Positions 21,604-32,215 of a DNA stretch of 64,000 nt are shown piece by piece. Below the pieces are notes generated by a model. The model was not told where the DNA came from and ran no database searches. It saw nothing but the letters and a program-made list of their open reading frames with translations. The position numbers were made by a program, and so were the translations under genes. Source of the stretch: Melieria omissa (Eukaryota; Arthropoda; Insecta; Diptera; Ulidiidae); the NCBI GenBank assembly GCA_963971225.1, contig OZ020267.1:90633648-90697647 (forward strand), in the 5' to 3' direction. Numbering within the stretch: position 1 is the stretch's first letter; each line of letters opens with the position of its first letter.

Positions 21604-22156
21604 ATGGGTATAATTTGGAGTAGATTGGTTCGCTCACTTCGGTCCGAATGGTGGCGACAATGTTTGTGTTAAACGGCAGCATCTCGTTTGGATCTGCAAA
21701 CGTTTTTATTCTTTTTTTCAACATAATTTGAAAGTCGGCCCTTACTGATGGAGGGACTGAAATATCGTCCACCTTTGTAAAGTTAACGTTTGCGCATTTG
21801 TAAAACTGGATCGGTTCTAAACCAGAGTCGGAATGTATCTCTCTACTCTTTAGACAAATTGTGGCGTTCACCCGCGTTAACAAGTCGAGGCCAATGATGC
21901 CGTCGAAAGTATCAAGATCAGGTAAAATGAAAAAGGTGCTGTCTCTACCAAATATATTCAAAAAACATTTAGAAGTTATATTATTAAAGCCATGTATGGA
22001 CTTCACAACGAAAGGTGTTTCAACCGGAACAACATTTTGTATCTCCTCCAGGGGCTTCATGTAATTTTTGGACGCCCCTGTATCAATTAGAAATTTTACT
22101 AATCTCCCCGCTATTTTCCGCTGTACGAACGGCAGCAGGGAATGTGCCCTAAAAAA
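21604..22156 (-). CDS. pol: Gypsy pol, protease part (upstream of insertion)
   Basis: Read from the frameshift site at 22,156, this part encodes the aspartic protease (FLIDTGASKNYM near 22,090-22,060; IIGLDLL downstream) and the linker to RT, ending at YSKLYP where the 412-like element starts. The frame then runs a few bases into the LTR to a stop at 21,599. It is in the -1 frame relative to gag and in phase with the RT half at 13,999. Confidence 0.88.
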
Positions 22157-23460
22157 TTTACAGTGTCAAATTCACACTCTGACTCCGAGTTAGCTGCTGC
22201 TGCCTCGGCTACAGCCGCATATTCCTGTTCCTGCACAGATTCCTCTTGGGCTATGTGATTTATTCTTTGTCGCCTTTGCCCTGATTGCCTTTCGGAGCCA
22301 TTTGGTCTCTTAAACGTTTGCCTATGGAACTGACTATCGTTCTGTTTTTGGTAATCTGTCGTTTGTCTAAACCGAGATGTAGACGGGTCCACGTCCATTT
22401 TCTCTACCTGATCGCGCCTATTGACGACCTGCTGGCCACCACCCTGAGCTTGATAATGGTTCCGCTGGCTCCTGGTGAAGTATGGCGTCTTCTCTCGACC
22501 CAAGTCACCCTTCTCATAGTCCTGCCGTTTGTTTCCCTGCTGGCTATTAATTTTATTATTCACTGATCGTTCATGCGAATGCTGGCCCGAACTCCTTTGC
22601 GATTTTTCCTCCGAGCTCCTAGCAAAACCTGCTGCAAATCTGTATCTCTCATGATTAGATTCAGCCTCTTGTGCCAAAGCCAACGCAGTAGGCAAGTCAG
22701 ACGGACGAGCCGAAAATAAAATATCTGCGAGCGACTTTTTTAAACCCGACACGAACACCCGCAAAGCGTCCTGTCTATATTTTTCGTTGAGAGCATTTGC
22801 TAGGGTGCTATCATATGTCATGATAGCCTTGTTCGTGAGTAGGGTTAGCTTTTTTTCTACCTCATCATAGTACTCCAAAAGAGTCATGTTACCCTGTCGC
22901 AGAGTGCTGAGCTCTGTTTCGATCAAATGTAGCGGCCGCTTGTCGGCATATGTGAAATCCAAACGTGCAATTATTGCCCTGAAGTTCAAGACAGTGTTAA
23001 ATGAGGCTAGCACGGCGTCAGCCGTGCCCCTCACCTTATTTCTAATGACATTTACTGCTTGGAAGTGCTTCGAGCTACCGTTATATTTTTCAAACAATTG
23101 GTAGGCGTTATGCGCCGCTTGCCTCCAAGAAACATAGTTTTCATGTTTTCCATCGAATTCTGGAATTGATTTCACTATATCGAGGGACTCATCACACTGA
23201 ACGCCCTCAATAATTTGGATGGGTTCATACACCTCCACTACTGGCTGTTTTAGAGCAATTTCACTGAATTTCCTATCTATTTCTCCTAGCTTTTCGTTGA
23301 ATTCTTGCGCTTGCAGTTTCAACGCCGCTGCCACTGCCGCTTGAACCACTGCTTGTAGTTCGTGCGCATTCATTTTCTGATTAATCCCTTGGAAACAATC
23401 TGCGTTAACTTTCAATTTCTCAAGCCCCGCAAGCACCTCGTCTAACTCGCTATCACTCAT
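22111..23460 (-). CDS. gag: Gypsy gag, capsid protein
   Basis: About 449 residues, starting at the ATG 23,458-23,460 (MSDSELDEV); a GTG six bases upstream is also in frame. The first 100 residues include a coiled-coil-like stretch (LKLQAQEFNEKLGEIDRKF). The capsid core (IPEFDGKHENYVSWRQAAH, LVSLKKSLADIL-like VSGLKKSLADILFSARP) is followed by a basic, Gln-rich tail (KRQDYEKGD..) with no CCHC knuckle, as in gypsy. The protein forms particles and binds RNA. The frame is intact. Confidence 0.88.
   Translation of the reverse strand: MSDSELDEVLAGLEKLKVNADCFQGINQKMNAHELQAVVQAAVAAALKLQAQEFNEKLGEIDRKFSEIALKQPVVEVYEPIQIIEGVQCDESLDIVKSIPEFDGKHENYVSWRQAAHNAYQLFEKYNGSSKHFQAVNVIRNKVRGTADAVLASFNTVLNFRAIIARLDFTYADKRPLHLIETELSTLRQGNMTLLEYYDEVEKKLTLLTNKAIMTYDSTLANALNEKYRQDALRVFVSGLKKSLADILFSARPSDLPTALALAQEAESNHERYRFAAGFARSSEEKSQRSSGQHSHERSVNNKINSQQGNKRQDYEKGDLGREKTPYFTRSQRNHYQAQGGGQQVVNRRDQVEKMDVDPSTSRFRQTTDYQKQNDSQFHRQTFKRPNGSERQSGQRRQRINHIAQEESVQEQEYAAVAEAAAANSESECEFDTVNFLGHIPCCRSYSGK
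22150..22156 (-). promoter_or_regulatory. Gypsy gag-pol slip site
   Basis: On the minus strand the heptamer T TTT TTA sits in the gag frame with the correct phase (codons TTT TTA). Slipping back one base enters the protease frame, which stays open. It lies 39 bases before the gag stop. I did not find an obvious downstream hairpin. Confidence 0.65.
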
Positions 23461-23591
23461 GAACACTGACAGAATCGTGGGCCGAAATCACAATTGACAC
23501 CGCTGTACAAACAAATTTCTATAGCACTTTCTTTATTTTTTCACTTTCACTTTATATTTCTCTTAAGACTTGTCGTGGTTAACGAGCAGTC

Positions 23592-23608
23592 ACTTACAAT
23601 TTATCCAT
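23592..23608 (-). promoter_or_regulatory. Predicted env splice donor with upstream ATG
   Basis: The gypsy leader has a consensus donor GTAAGT (23,592-23,597) ten bases after the ATG at 23,606-23,608. A transcript spliced from here to 11,387 would keep the phase of the env leader. This short exon lies before gag, so unspliced RNA would have a short upstream frame here. Confidence 0.6.
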
Positions 23609-23735
23609 CCTGTCTTATTTTATCTCCGGAGCTGGTCGATGATCCCGTTGGTGGACGCAGTCCTGTCCGGTTGCAATTTAGGTCTCAGGGTCTCAGAGAG
23701 CTGGTTTCCGAATTCACCTTTGTGGGCTGAGTGCT

Positions 23736-23746
23736 GTTGGGCGCCA
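23736..23746 (-). promoter_or_regulatory. Gypsy primer binding site
   Basis: TGGCGCCCAAC follows the 5' LTR directly, sharing one base with its end. This is the sequence type seen in gypsy and many retroviruses that prime with tRNA-Lys. Confidence 0.8.
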
Positions 23747-24143
23747 GTTTCTTTATTTATTTACTTTTCTTGGAGCTTCGTGAGCTCCGTTCTACTTAAG
23801 CTGCCTTAGTGAATTAACCGCCACCAATTCTTAAACCTACCCTAAAGCCCTACTCCGTGCGCGCCGTATCGTTTCGCTGATCTTGCAGCTCGTGCAAGCG
23901 ATCGATCGACCATCAGCAGCAATGTCCACGATTCGCTGATCTTGCAACCCGTGCAAGAATCGAACGATCGATCGCCAGCAGCATTGTTCGAATCTGCTGA
24001 CGGCAGCTACCGCGAAGTAGCTGGGTCGGTGGCCTGCGCTGGCGACGACGACAGCAGTGTTGTTTGCTTACGCAACGATGTAGCGGGCTGCAGAGTCGCC
24101 GGCTTAATTTGTGGCGGCGGGTTGCGACGTCGTCGGGTTAACT
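23746..24143 (-). repeat. Gypsy 5' LTR
   Basis: A 398-bp partner of 9,547-9,944. The right flank TATA repeats the left flank of the other LTR. It interrupts the left end of a Tc1-like element whose repeat motif ATAAGACAC starts 13 bases beyond it. Confidence 0.92.
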
Positions 24144-24253
24144 TATATAAAAAATATAAGACACATTGAATTAAAAGAATTCATAGTGCGCAGATCGATT
24201 TTTGTTTATTTAGGCGTTGATTTCGGGATTTATTTCAATTAATTTAAACTAAA

Positions 24254-25130
24254 ATGCCTATTGGTAAATTACTATCTGAAAAGGAACAAGGCGAAATGAC
24301 TAATTTTAACGTTGCCGGGCTTAGTGTAAGCGAAATTTTGAAAGAAATCGGTCGTTCTCGGTGTGCTATGGCCGGATTTCTACGCGATCCACATAATTAA
24401 GCCAAACGACGAAGTACTGGTCGAAAACAAAAGCTGTCTGACCATGACAAGCGCGGAATTTTGTTCAAAGCGAGCAATTCGTTCGCCTCTTGTTCGCAGC
24501 TCGCAGCCTTAAACAACTCGGAAAATATTGTCCGAGCTGTCATGAAGACGGCTCCGACACTCCTATCGCGCCACAAAACTGCACGACTCCAATTTGCGCG
24601 AAATAATCTGGAAACTTGCTGGGGCACGGTAAACACTTTTTTTTATATGTTAAGTAACATGACTACAAATACACATTTTTTTCCAAAAGGTTATCTTTTC
24701 TGCTGAAAAGAAATTTAATTTGGATGGACCAGATGGTGGTCGATGCTACTGGAGGGTTTTCAGTAAGGAACCCCTTAAATTTTCTAAAAGAGATTTCGGT
24801 GGCGGATCTGTGATGGAGTGGGGCGTATTTCACAAACATGGAACGGTCGATTTCCGCTTCACGAGCTCAAGAATGGGTAGTACAGAATATACTAGAGTGT
24901 TGGATCGCAGCCTTCTTCTATTTTTATTAGAAAACAAATATAAACCATACATTTTTATGCAAGATAACGCAGCCATTCACAAAAGTCGGCAAACAACAGG
25001 GTTCTATAATATAGCTCTGGTGAAACTTTGGACCGACCAACTTGTTCGCACGACTTGATCTCGATTGAAAATATGTGCGGAGTACTTTCCAGGCGTGTCT
25101 GTGGGGAAAATGAAAATACAACTCTGTTGG
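24254..25130 (+). pseudogene. Tc1-like transposase, with intron
   Basis: The start MPIGKLLSEKEQG leads a helix-turn-helix (VAGLSVSEILKEIGRS). An in-frame TAA at 24,398-24,400 falls where the family has a conserved Tyr after DPHN. Part of the second DNA-binding domain is deleted. A 61-base GT-AG intron (24,629-24,689, phase 0) separates this from the DDE region: FSAEKKFNLDGPDGGRCYW, GGGSVMEWGVF, FMQDNAAIH. A frameshift near 25,020 then carries ISIENMCGVLSRRV in another frame. It would cut and rejoin element ends; this copy cannot. Confidence 0.82.
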
Positions 25131-25396
25131 GGACTTAAAATTGTTATTTTAAGGAGTAGAGCCATCTGGAGCCCCAATTATTGGTTTAGCTTATAAATTC
25201 CATGTGAAAACAGTTGTTTGATGTTGAAAAGAAGGGGGCTGGTATCATTAATTATTGATTCAACGTTTGTTAGGTTAGGTTAGGTTAAAGTGGCTGTCTA
25301 GGCACGGGACTTGCCGAAAGACACACTTAGGCCACGAAAAGGGCCCATTGTGATACCACAAAGAGTGAGTGATCTGACTTCCTGCAAGTTAGGTGC

Positions 25397-28300
25397 CTAT
25401 ACAAGCCAATTTGTTTTGTGGATAAAACCCAGCAAGTCCCTAATATTGACTGATCTGAGGTCATCCAGGTTGTCGAAGAATGTGGAGCCGAGGACTTTCC
25501 ACCTTCGTATAGAGAGAGCCGGGCAATGACAGAGAAGGTGGCTGATAGACTCTTCCTCCTCCGCATTCTGACAGCTACGGCAGAAGTCCCGACTGTCAAG
25601 ACCTAATCTGTAGGCATGACGACCAAAGGTACAATGTCCCGTAAGGATCGAGACGATCGTATTGATATGTTGTCTGCTGAGCGAGACAAGAGTTCTAGTG
25701 CGCCCGGGGTTTAGGGTGGGCCAAAGTTGCCTTGTAATTAAGCAAGTACTCTCATCCTGCCATCTCTTGTTGGCTATGTTGAGGAAGGAAGATTGAATAA
25801 TAAGTTTACATGTAGCGAGAGGGATGCCTACTGTAATATTAACGTTGTCATCTGAAAGGGTGGTGCCACGTCTAGCGAGCTCATCGTCTATGCAGTTTTC
25901 CCTAATATCACTGTGGCCCAGTACCCAAGTCAGAGTGATGTTGTACACCCGCCCTAGCTCATTCAGCAGGGATCGGCAGAGAGAGACCACTTTGGATGTG
26001 GTGAAGACCTTCTTGAGGGCCTTGATTGCTGCCTGACTGTCCGTGAAGATCCTAACGGTTTCACCAGAAAGGTTATGCTGTTTTAGTAAGGACAGGGCTT
26101 TAAAAATTGCCAGTACCTCCGCTTGGAAGACACTGCAGAAGTTTGGAAAGCGAAAACAATCCTCCATGGGAGGGTCAACACACAATACACTACCCCCTAC
26201 CCTACCATTCAACTTGGAGCCGTCTGTGTAGAAACATACTCCAGTTCTAGACACCGTGTCTTGCACCCACTCCAATCTTTGAGGTATGTGGGTTGAGAAT
26301 TTGGAGTCAAAGAGGTATGACGGTAGGGAGTGATCTATGTTGTTGGGAAGGTCGGTTACTTTACCTAGGATACGGCAATGACCGAAATCAATGCGCGCCC
26401 ATCCCCAGATAGTGTTCAATCTTACTGCGGAGAAGGTTGCAGCTTGTTTCCCGTAAAGGTCAACGGGGAGAAGGTGGAGCAAGGCATATAGCCCCTTGGA
26501 TGGTGTTGATCGAATGGCGCCGGTTACAATGAGCGCCGCTGACCTTTGAACCGAGTCCAATGGCTTCTGATAGGCCCTCTTATCTAGAGCCGTCCACCAG
26601 ACTATCACTCCATAGAAGAGAATGGGCCTGATCACTGAAATGAAGATCCAGTACATTATCCGTGGTTGCAGACCCCATTTTTTACCAACTGCTCTTTTGC
26701 AGGAGTACAATGCGACTGTAGCCTTGCGAACCCTATCCAGTATGTTCGCTTTCCAGCTTAGTTTTCTGTCCAGCAGTATACCAAGATACTTGGCCTGCGA
26801 TTTAATGCTTAAAGCTGTACCACTAAGAATGGGAGGACTAAAAGCAGGAATATCTTGTTTTCTAGTGAAGAGAACCAGATCGGTTTTAGAAGGGTTGACG
26901 CCCAAACCGTTCTGATTGCACCATGATACGAGTAGGTTGAGGGCACCCTGGAGAAGATCGACCAGTGTCGGAAGATTCTTCCCTGATACCGCAATCGCTA
27001 CATCGTCGGCGTATGCAACCACATTACACCCTGTTTTGTTTAGTTGCAGAAGTAGTTCATTTAGCGCCAAGTTCCAAAGGAGGGGGGAAAGGACACCTCC
27101 TTGCGGGGTGCCTCTACTTACCCGCCTTTTTACAGAGGAGGCCCCTAGTGAAGAATTGATAACCCTATTGGTTAAGAGTTTGTAGACTACGTCAACCAGC
27201 GGTTTCCGTAGCTCCACGTTGAAAAGTGAGCCGACGGAATTATGTTGTTGACGGCTCCCTCAATATCAAGGAAGGTCACCAGAGTGAATTCCTTGTAGAG
27301 TAGGGAGTATTCAATTTGTTGCAAAAGTGCGTGAAGAGCTGTCTCTATGGATTTGCCCTTCGTGTAAGCGTGCTGATTAGGGGAAAGTAGATGACCTACT
27401 TTTTCCCTAATATAGATATCAATGAGCCTTTCTAGGGTTTTAAGGAGAAAAGAGGACAGACTTATTGGTCTGTAGTCTTTTGCTTTGGAATGAGAGGATT
27501 TCCCAGCCTTAGGAATGAAGATCACATTGACTTCCGTCCATATGGATGGGATGTAAGCCAAATGAAAAATGGCTAAGAAGATTTCCAAGAGCCATGGTAT
27601 CACCAGGCTTGATGTATTTTGCAGATCAGCTGGAATAATACCATCAGGGCCTGGAGATTTAAAGGGCAGAAAGCTATCTATTGCCCAGTGTAGTTTTTTG
27701 CTACTAACTATGTCCTGTCCACTGGTATTGCGTGGTAAACAGGGAAGGTTATCTATGTCCTGGGCCCCAGCGTCAAAGAAACTGTTGCCCGGAAAATGAG
27801 TGTCTATTAGGAGTTCTATGGTCTCCTGACTAGACGATGTCCAGCTGCCGTCTTCCCTTTGTAGGAAGCCAGGGACTGACGGGCAGGAAGCGAGGATCTT
27901 GCGCAGGCGACTAGCCTCTGAGTTGCTGCCTATATCCTGGCAGAATTGTCTCTAGGAGGAGCGCTTTGCTGATCTCACCGCTTTTTTGAAGAGTCTAAGT
28001 TTATCCTTATACTCAGTCCAGTTGTTTGTCGTTTTAGCACGATTAAAAAGTTTGCGGCAGTCCCTTCTCAGTACAGCCACCTCAGAAGTCCACCACTTGG
28101 GCTTGGTTTTGCCCCAGAGGACTCTCGCAGGGCATGACTCTGCAGTGGCGACCTTAAAGGCAGTGGTGAGGGATGATACCGCTTTATCAAGCTGCTGAGT
28201 GGATCCAATTTTTGGAGGGCCTTCAGCTGGAAGAGATCTCGTGAAGACTGCTTTAAACTTGTCCCAGTCAGTACGTTTCCTATTCCGGTAGGGAGTGACC

Positions 28301-28976
28301 TGAGGGCTTTCAACTTCTATGCAGAAGTCAATATACCTATGGTTAGAAAAAGAGTGCTCATTGGAGACCTTCCACCCTCTGAGAAAATTAGTGGCAAATG
28401 TATTTGCCAAAGAAATATCGAGAACCTCTTTACGAATAGAGGTGATGAAAGTGGGCTCATGACCAATATTGGCAATACTTAGGTTAGAACTAATGATGAA
28501 CTCAAAAAGTGACTCACCTCACGGGTTGATGTCGGAGCTACCCCAAACTGTGTGGTGCGCATTGGCGTCTGTCCCGATGACCAATGGCATTCTGTGACTG
28601 CTCGCTGTCTCCACCAGCCTTCTCAGAAGTCGCGGTGGGGGTCCACAGGGTCGTCGTGTGCCATATACGTGGATGAGATCCACAACGTGAGCCCCGGCAG
28701 TTCCACCGCAGCAGCTACGATGTCTGCGTCGCTGAAGCTGTTGAGGAGAAACGTATTAATATTTTTCTTAATAAGGATACAGGATCTGCAATTACCTCCA
28801 CCATTGGCATGCAGAATCCTGTATCCCGGAAGATTGAGACCGCGAATGCGCCCGTGACAGAACCAAGGTTCTTGCACGAGCGCTATCTCCTCACCTTTGT
28901 TTGATAGGCGGAGGAGAAGTGCGGCGGATGCCGCTTTGGAGTGGTGCAGGTTAATCTGCACGACTCTCATGATCAC
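25397..28976 (-). pseudogene. LOA-A ORF2: endonuclease, RT, RNase H
   Basis: The endonuclease starts at 28,976-28,970 (RVVQINLHHSKAAS, VQEPWF, TYMAHDD), is broken near 28,620 and resumes at 28,410. RT appears at 27,603-27,187 (VNVIFIPKAGK, DYRPISLSSFLLKTLERL, LDIEGAVNNI) and, after a frameshift near 27,200, at 27,217-25,397 (GTPQGGVLSPLLW, AYADDVAIAV). RNase H follows (FYTDGSKLNG, QAEVLAI, FTDSQAAI, WVLGHSD), then CRSCQNAEEEESISHLLCHC. RNase H here has lost the usual NERAD motif (NCIDDELAR). Overall not functional. Confidence 0.85.
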
Positions 28977-29614
28977 CGGATGGTGGGTCCGACAGTGCGA
29001 TCATGGTGTTGTCGGCGTCTTCGGAGTGGGGGGACAGCAGCAGTTCGTCCTCGGAGGGTCCGCCGAACAGGTCCCGGACCATGCACGACGTTGACTCCTC
29101 GGACGTGATGCTCTCTGTTTCCCCAGCCTCTGATAACACCATGGCCTGAGTGTCAGCTACCACGTTGGTATCTTGTCGGTAGACGCGCAAGATCAGGTGG
29201 GAGAAACAGAAATTTATTTCGCCCTTTCTAGCTGCCAGGGGGGGCTAAGGATTCCTCGTTCAGGATGATGGTAACCTGCCGCGAGTTGCCTACAACCTCA
29301 CCCAGCTTCACTACCCTCCAGTCAGCAGTAGAAAGATCAGGGTTGCCAAGCCTGATCAGCTGAAGGATGGTCTCCGGGTCTGAGTAGATGGCCGGAACCC
29401 AAGCTCTAGAGCGAGGACGGTTCGGAATATTGTCCCTGGTCACGGCTTCAAGTCGAGCACCAGGCCAGACTTCTCCAATGCCTGCGATTGCCAGCTTATA
29501 CAGCTCGGCAGAGCGCTGATCGGCACAGGAGGTCAGTTTGATGCGACTCTGGAACCAACCGGAGTCGCGGCAACAGGGTGGTGGACCGGGATGTTTGGCC
29601 AACACATCGATGTA
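28951..29614 (-). pseudogene. LOA-A ORF1, C-terminal part (DUF4780-like)
   Basis: The reading begins at the truncation point near 29,600 and shows ARLEAVTRDNIPNRPRSRAW, the conserved core seen in full length at 62,339-63,520. A frameshift near 29,240 moves the C-terminus to the frame ending at 28,951. It overlaps the ORF2 start by about 20 bases. ORF1 of this clade is an RNA-binding chaperone without zinc knuckles here. Confidence 0.7.
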
Positions 29615-29905
29615 AACGTTTGTTAAAAAAATAATAAAATATTTGTTAACGTAAACCAAAAAAAACCTATGTGTCTTATAATTTTGTTACGATTGCAGCT
29701 ACCCAAAATATTACTCATTTTCATAAAAGCTAACGGTATATTTAACAGGAATTTCTAGGAATATTAAGTTGTGTCTAAAATTAAAACTGATGCTTCACAA
29801 AATTATTCTGCGTTTTGCTTTTCTAAAAAAAATTACTGTTTAGATTTGGCGAAGCTGCAAAATGAAATTTTCTGAGTGTCTTATAATTTTGTTACGCACC
29901 TTAGG

Positions 29906-30189
29906 CAAAACATTTGTATAGATCAATAGGCCTCCTGAATTTAACGGGAAAGTAAGATCAGATTATATTACGTAGTTCAACTAAAGTTGGTATAACTCGC
30001 TATGCTTGAAGTTGTGTGTCAGCAATACGATTTATATAAGATTTCAATAAAGACCAATGTTAAAAATAGTAACTGGCAAAACTAATGTTGAAGGTTTGCA
30101 AGTTTTTGGCAGTGCATGGGTCAGCGTTGGTGATATTCAGGCATATTTTGGTATTTAAATTTTTTGAATGGTGTTTATAAGTCGAATGG
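29906..30189. other. Unannotated AT-rich stretch
   Basis: Between the Tc1 end and the piggyBac relic I see no coding similarity, repeat boundary or RNA gene. Confidence 0.5.
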
Positions 30190-30795
30190 ATATTCTCTTG
30201 ATAATCTGTCGGTGACAAAACCACTCGCCAAGAACGTAACGTAATGAAGCTCGTTAACACCCATAAGAGATAAACCCATAACACCCATGAGAAAAGTGGG
30301 CTTAACGACAACTGCTATGTACGTCCTATAAAAAGGACACACTAAGTAAACAATTGCTGGCTTTTCGCGGAAGATGCCCCTTTGAGCACTTTTCATCATA
30401 ATCAGTGAATGTCAGTGACAAAAAATTACCCGAAATTATATCGTTTTACAATAAGTCAAAAGAAGTAGTTGACACTTTAGACCTATTGGTTGTTCCCTAA
30501 CTATACCGTCAAACGAAAAACTAATCGCTATCGATCCCAGCTGGAATCACAACAAAAAGTTCAAGCGGCGAATTTTTCTTGAAGACTTAGATCTTAGTTT
30601 AGTAAAGCTAAGGATTCTGCATAGAGCACCGTTATCTCAATATAGCCAATTTCCCAAACCTTGTCAGAAAATCAGAGCAGAAAAAAGTAAAAAACTATTG
30701 AAACCAATTGCCAATTTGGTATCAAAAAAGATCGAAAGGCATATTCTGCTTGCAATTTTTGCAAAAAGTATACATGTGGTGAACACAAGTTTTAG
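30190..30795 (+). pseudogene. PiggyBac-like transposase C-terminal relic
   Basis: The clearest piece is at 30,425-30,480, KKLPEIISFYNKSKEVVDTL, matching the piggyBac segment before the last catalytic Asp. It is followed by a deletion to YTVKRKTNRY and, in another frame, RRIFLEDLDLSLVK. The end, KKDRKAYSACNFCKKYTCGE (about 30,727-30,786), is the C-terminal cysteine-rich domain that binds transposon ends, closed by TAG at 30,793-30,795. Weak similarity (DNLSVTKPLAKN) starts near 30,205. Stops and frameshifts show an old inactive copy. Confidence 0.7.
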
Positions 30796-30856
30796 TTACC
30801 TACTGCCCTTCCTTGCCTCCTTCCCCCATCCACTTGAAATGTGTGCTGTAACATAT

Positions 30857-31257
30857 TGTTACGAATACTAGTTCTAGTGGGCTGTTACGTATCTCTGGAT
30901 TGCGTAATTTGAAAATAAAACAACTTTAATTATTCCAACGCAGCCAATTCAAAACCAACAGTCACTTTATTATTCACACTTTTTAAACTTTACTGTTCGT
31001 ACACTTAAGTATTTGCTTAATTACTCCGTGTGGCAACTTCACTTGTCAAAACCAGACTGACTCGTTGCGCCGCATCCGGCTGCCTTTTATACCTGTCAGG
31101 CCATCGCGCCGATCGTTCTCGCACATTCCGGAGTGGACTAAAAGATTCCATCATTGCCAGGTTGGACTAAAAGTTTCCATCATTGCCAGGTTGAATTATA
31201 GCACGGCGCGTAGCGACAGGGTTGCTTTGGACAGCGACAGACTGTCTTATCGTTACA
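30857..31257 (-). repeat. Solo LTR of a Ty3/gypsy-like family, copy 1
   Basis: A 401-bp LTR, ends TGTAACG and CGTAACA on the minus strand, flanked by ATAT on both sides (30,853-30,856; 31,258-31,261). It matches the solo LTR at 46,927-47,394 and the LTR at 53,207. It has only two copies of a short U3 repeat of about 29 bp where the other has three of about 41. Solo LTRs arise by recombination between the two LTRs of a full element. Confidence 0.88.
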
Positions 31258-31309
31258 ATATGTTGAAAAAACAATGTGTATGTACCTTTAAAAACGGGTG
31301 AAATTTGTG

Positions 31310-31386
31310 GTATATCACAACGGGTCTCATAATAGGCCTCCGAGTGTGTCTCTTACAGAGGCAGCCACAATAACCTAACCTAAGCT
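31310..31386 (+). mobile_element. 3' tail fragment of a LOA-like element
   Basis: TGGTATATCACAACGGG.. through CAGCCACAATAACCTAACC resembles the 3' end of LOA-A (reverse of 25,273-25,360), including the TAACC tail. The fragment is about 75 bases, a severely 5'-truncated insertion. Confidence 0.6.
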
Positions 31387-32211
31387 AATTGCCCTAATTG
31401 CAAGTAAATATAGAAAAATTTGTTAACTTATTTATCTGTAAGATAACAAAGATTATAAAGAATAAAGGTAACAAATGATTTTTTATTATAATTGGTCAAC
31501 AAATTCATTAAAACAAAACAAAGTACCATATGGGTAAAATTTAACAAAAAAATCTTATGCGTGAGTTTTTTGAACGTCGGATGAGGGTTAAATCGAAATC
31601 CAACGGGGTAGCCAAGGGTTGAAAGTTTGTATGGAAAAACATGATTTAATAGGTCTATTGACTTTTAATATGGTGAAAGCACTACAAATGAGAAATGACA
31701 CTTTTCGACACGAAAAATGCTCCTAAAAATAAAAGTATTTTTTAGACTAATTTTCGGCTGCTGAACACGAAACTTCCCTCTTATTTCAGTTATGAGCACA
31801 TATCTCGTAAACAAACCATCCGGCTAACACAAGTGGCAGATGAGATTTTGGGGAAGTTACGGACGGTGAAAGTTGAAAAAAATTGAATTTTTTGACCATT
31901 TTTAAAAATTATACATTTTCGAATGGTTTTTTATATATAAAAAAATTATCTCCTCAGGTTTTATAATCTTAGATGAAAGATATATTATTTGTGCATATAA
32001 AGCCTAAGCCGTGTATATAAAGCCTAACACCAATTGAATCGAAAGAAAAATTACAAAGTTATAAAGCACGGAGTGAAAACACCAACTTTTCATTTATTAC
32101 GCCGTGGGAAAAAATTTTTTTATTTTTCTGAGACCCATCAAAATGTTGATATAGGCGTGAAACTAGAGGTTATTAATAGTATCCTGGCACATTCAGTTTT
32201 TATTTTCTGAC
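31387..32211. other. Unannotated AT-rich stretch
   Basis: About 820 bases with poly-A/T runs and no convincing coding frame. I see no terminal repeats here. Confidence 0.5.
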
Positions 32212-32215
32212 TTAA

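Larger units (their letters stand above)
9547..24143 (-). mobile_element. Gypsy-family errantivirus with nested 412-like element
   Basis: The element has 398-bp LTRs, minus-strand termini AGTTAA..AAACT, a TGGCGCCCAAC primer binding site, gag, pol and env. The flanks share TATA (9,543-9,546 and 24,144-24,147), the 4-bp duplication expected for errantiviruses. The two LTRs differ by about one base in 398, so insertion was recent on an evolutionary scale. The only clear break in its coding regions is the 412-like insertion at 14,000-21,603. I saw no cluster of Su(Hw)-type TGCATA motifs in its leader (23,461-23,735), unlike the classic gypsy insulator. Confidence 0.92.
25273..29614 (-). mobile_element. 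LOA-clade non-LTR retrotransposon A, 5' truncated
   Basis: The 11-bp duplication AACGTTTGTTA at 25,262-25,272 and 29,615-29,625 marks both ends precisely. The 3' tail is TAACC repeats (minus strand), 25,273 upward. ORF2 has endonuclease, RT, RNase H and a terminal CCHC; ORF1 lacks its 5' part. Stop codons and frameshifts make it inactive. It inserted into the 3' untranslated part of the Tc1 relic. Confidence 0.88.
24144..29905 (+). mobile_element. Degraded Tc1-like transposon, split by a LOA element
   Basis: A transposase relic at 24,254-25,130 is followed, beyond the LOA insertion, by an untranslated tail with two copies of a 21-base repeat (29,671-29,691 and 29,876-29,896) that starts GTGTCTTATAATTTTG. 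The same motif, inverted (ATAAGACAC), is at 24,156-24,164, just beyond the gypsy LTR. Two direct repeats inside one long inverted end is the IR/DR layout of some Tc1 elements. The left outer repeat is missing, lost or displaced by copia and gypsy. Confidence 0.65.

Noticed and set aside
22285..22566. Plus-strand frame inside the gypsy gag region
   Set aside because: It is antisense to the intact gag frame; no domain seen.
23461..23735. Su(Hw)-type insulator in the gypsy leader
   Set aside because: I looked for TGCATA-type clusters and saw none in the leader; a motif scan would settle it.
25262..25290. TTAGG-like telomere repeat (TTAGGTTAGGTTAGG)
   Set aside because: Only three units, and they coincide with the 3' tail of LOA-A, next to its target duplication. 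Flies do not use TTAGG telomeres.
30060..30399. Short minus-strand frames near 30.2 kb
   Set aside because: They lie opposite a piggyBac relic and have no known motif.
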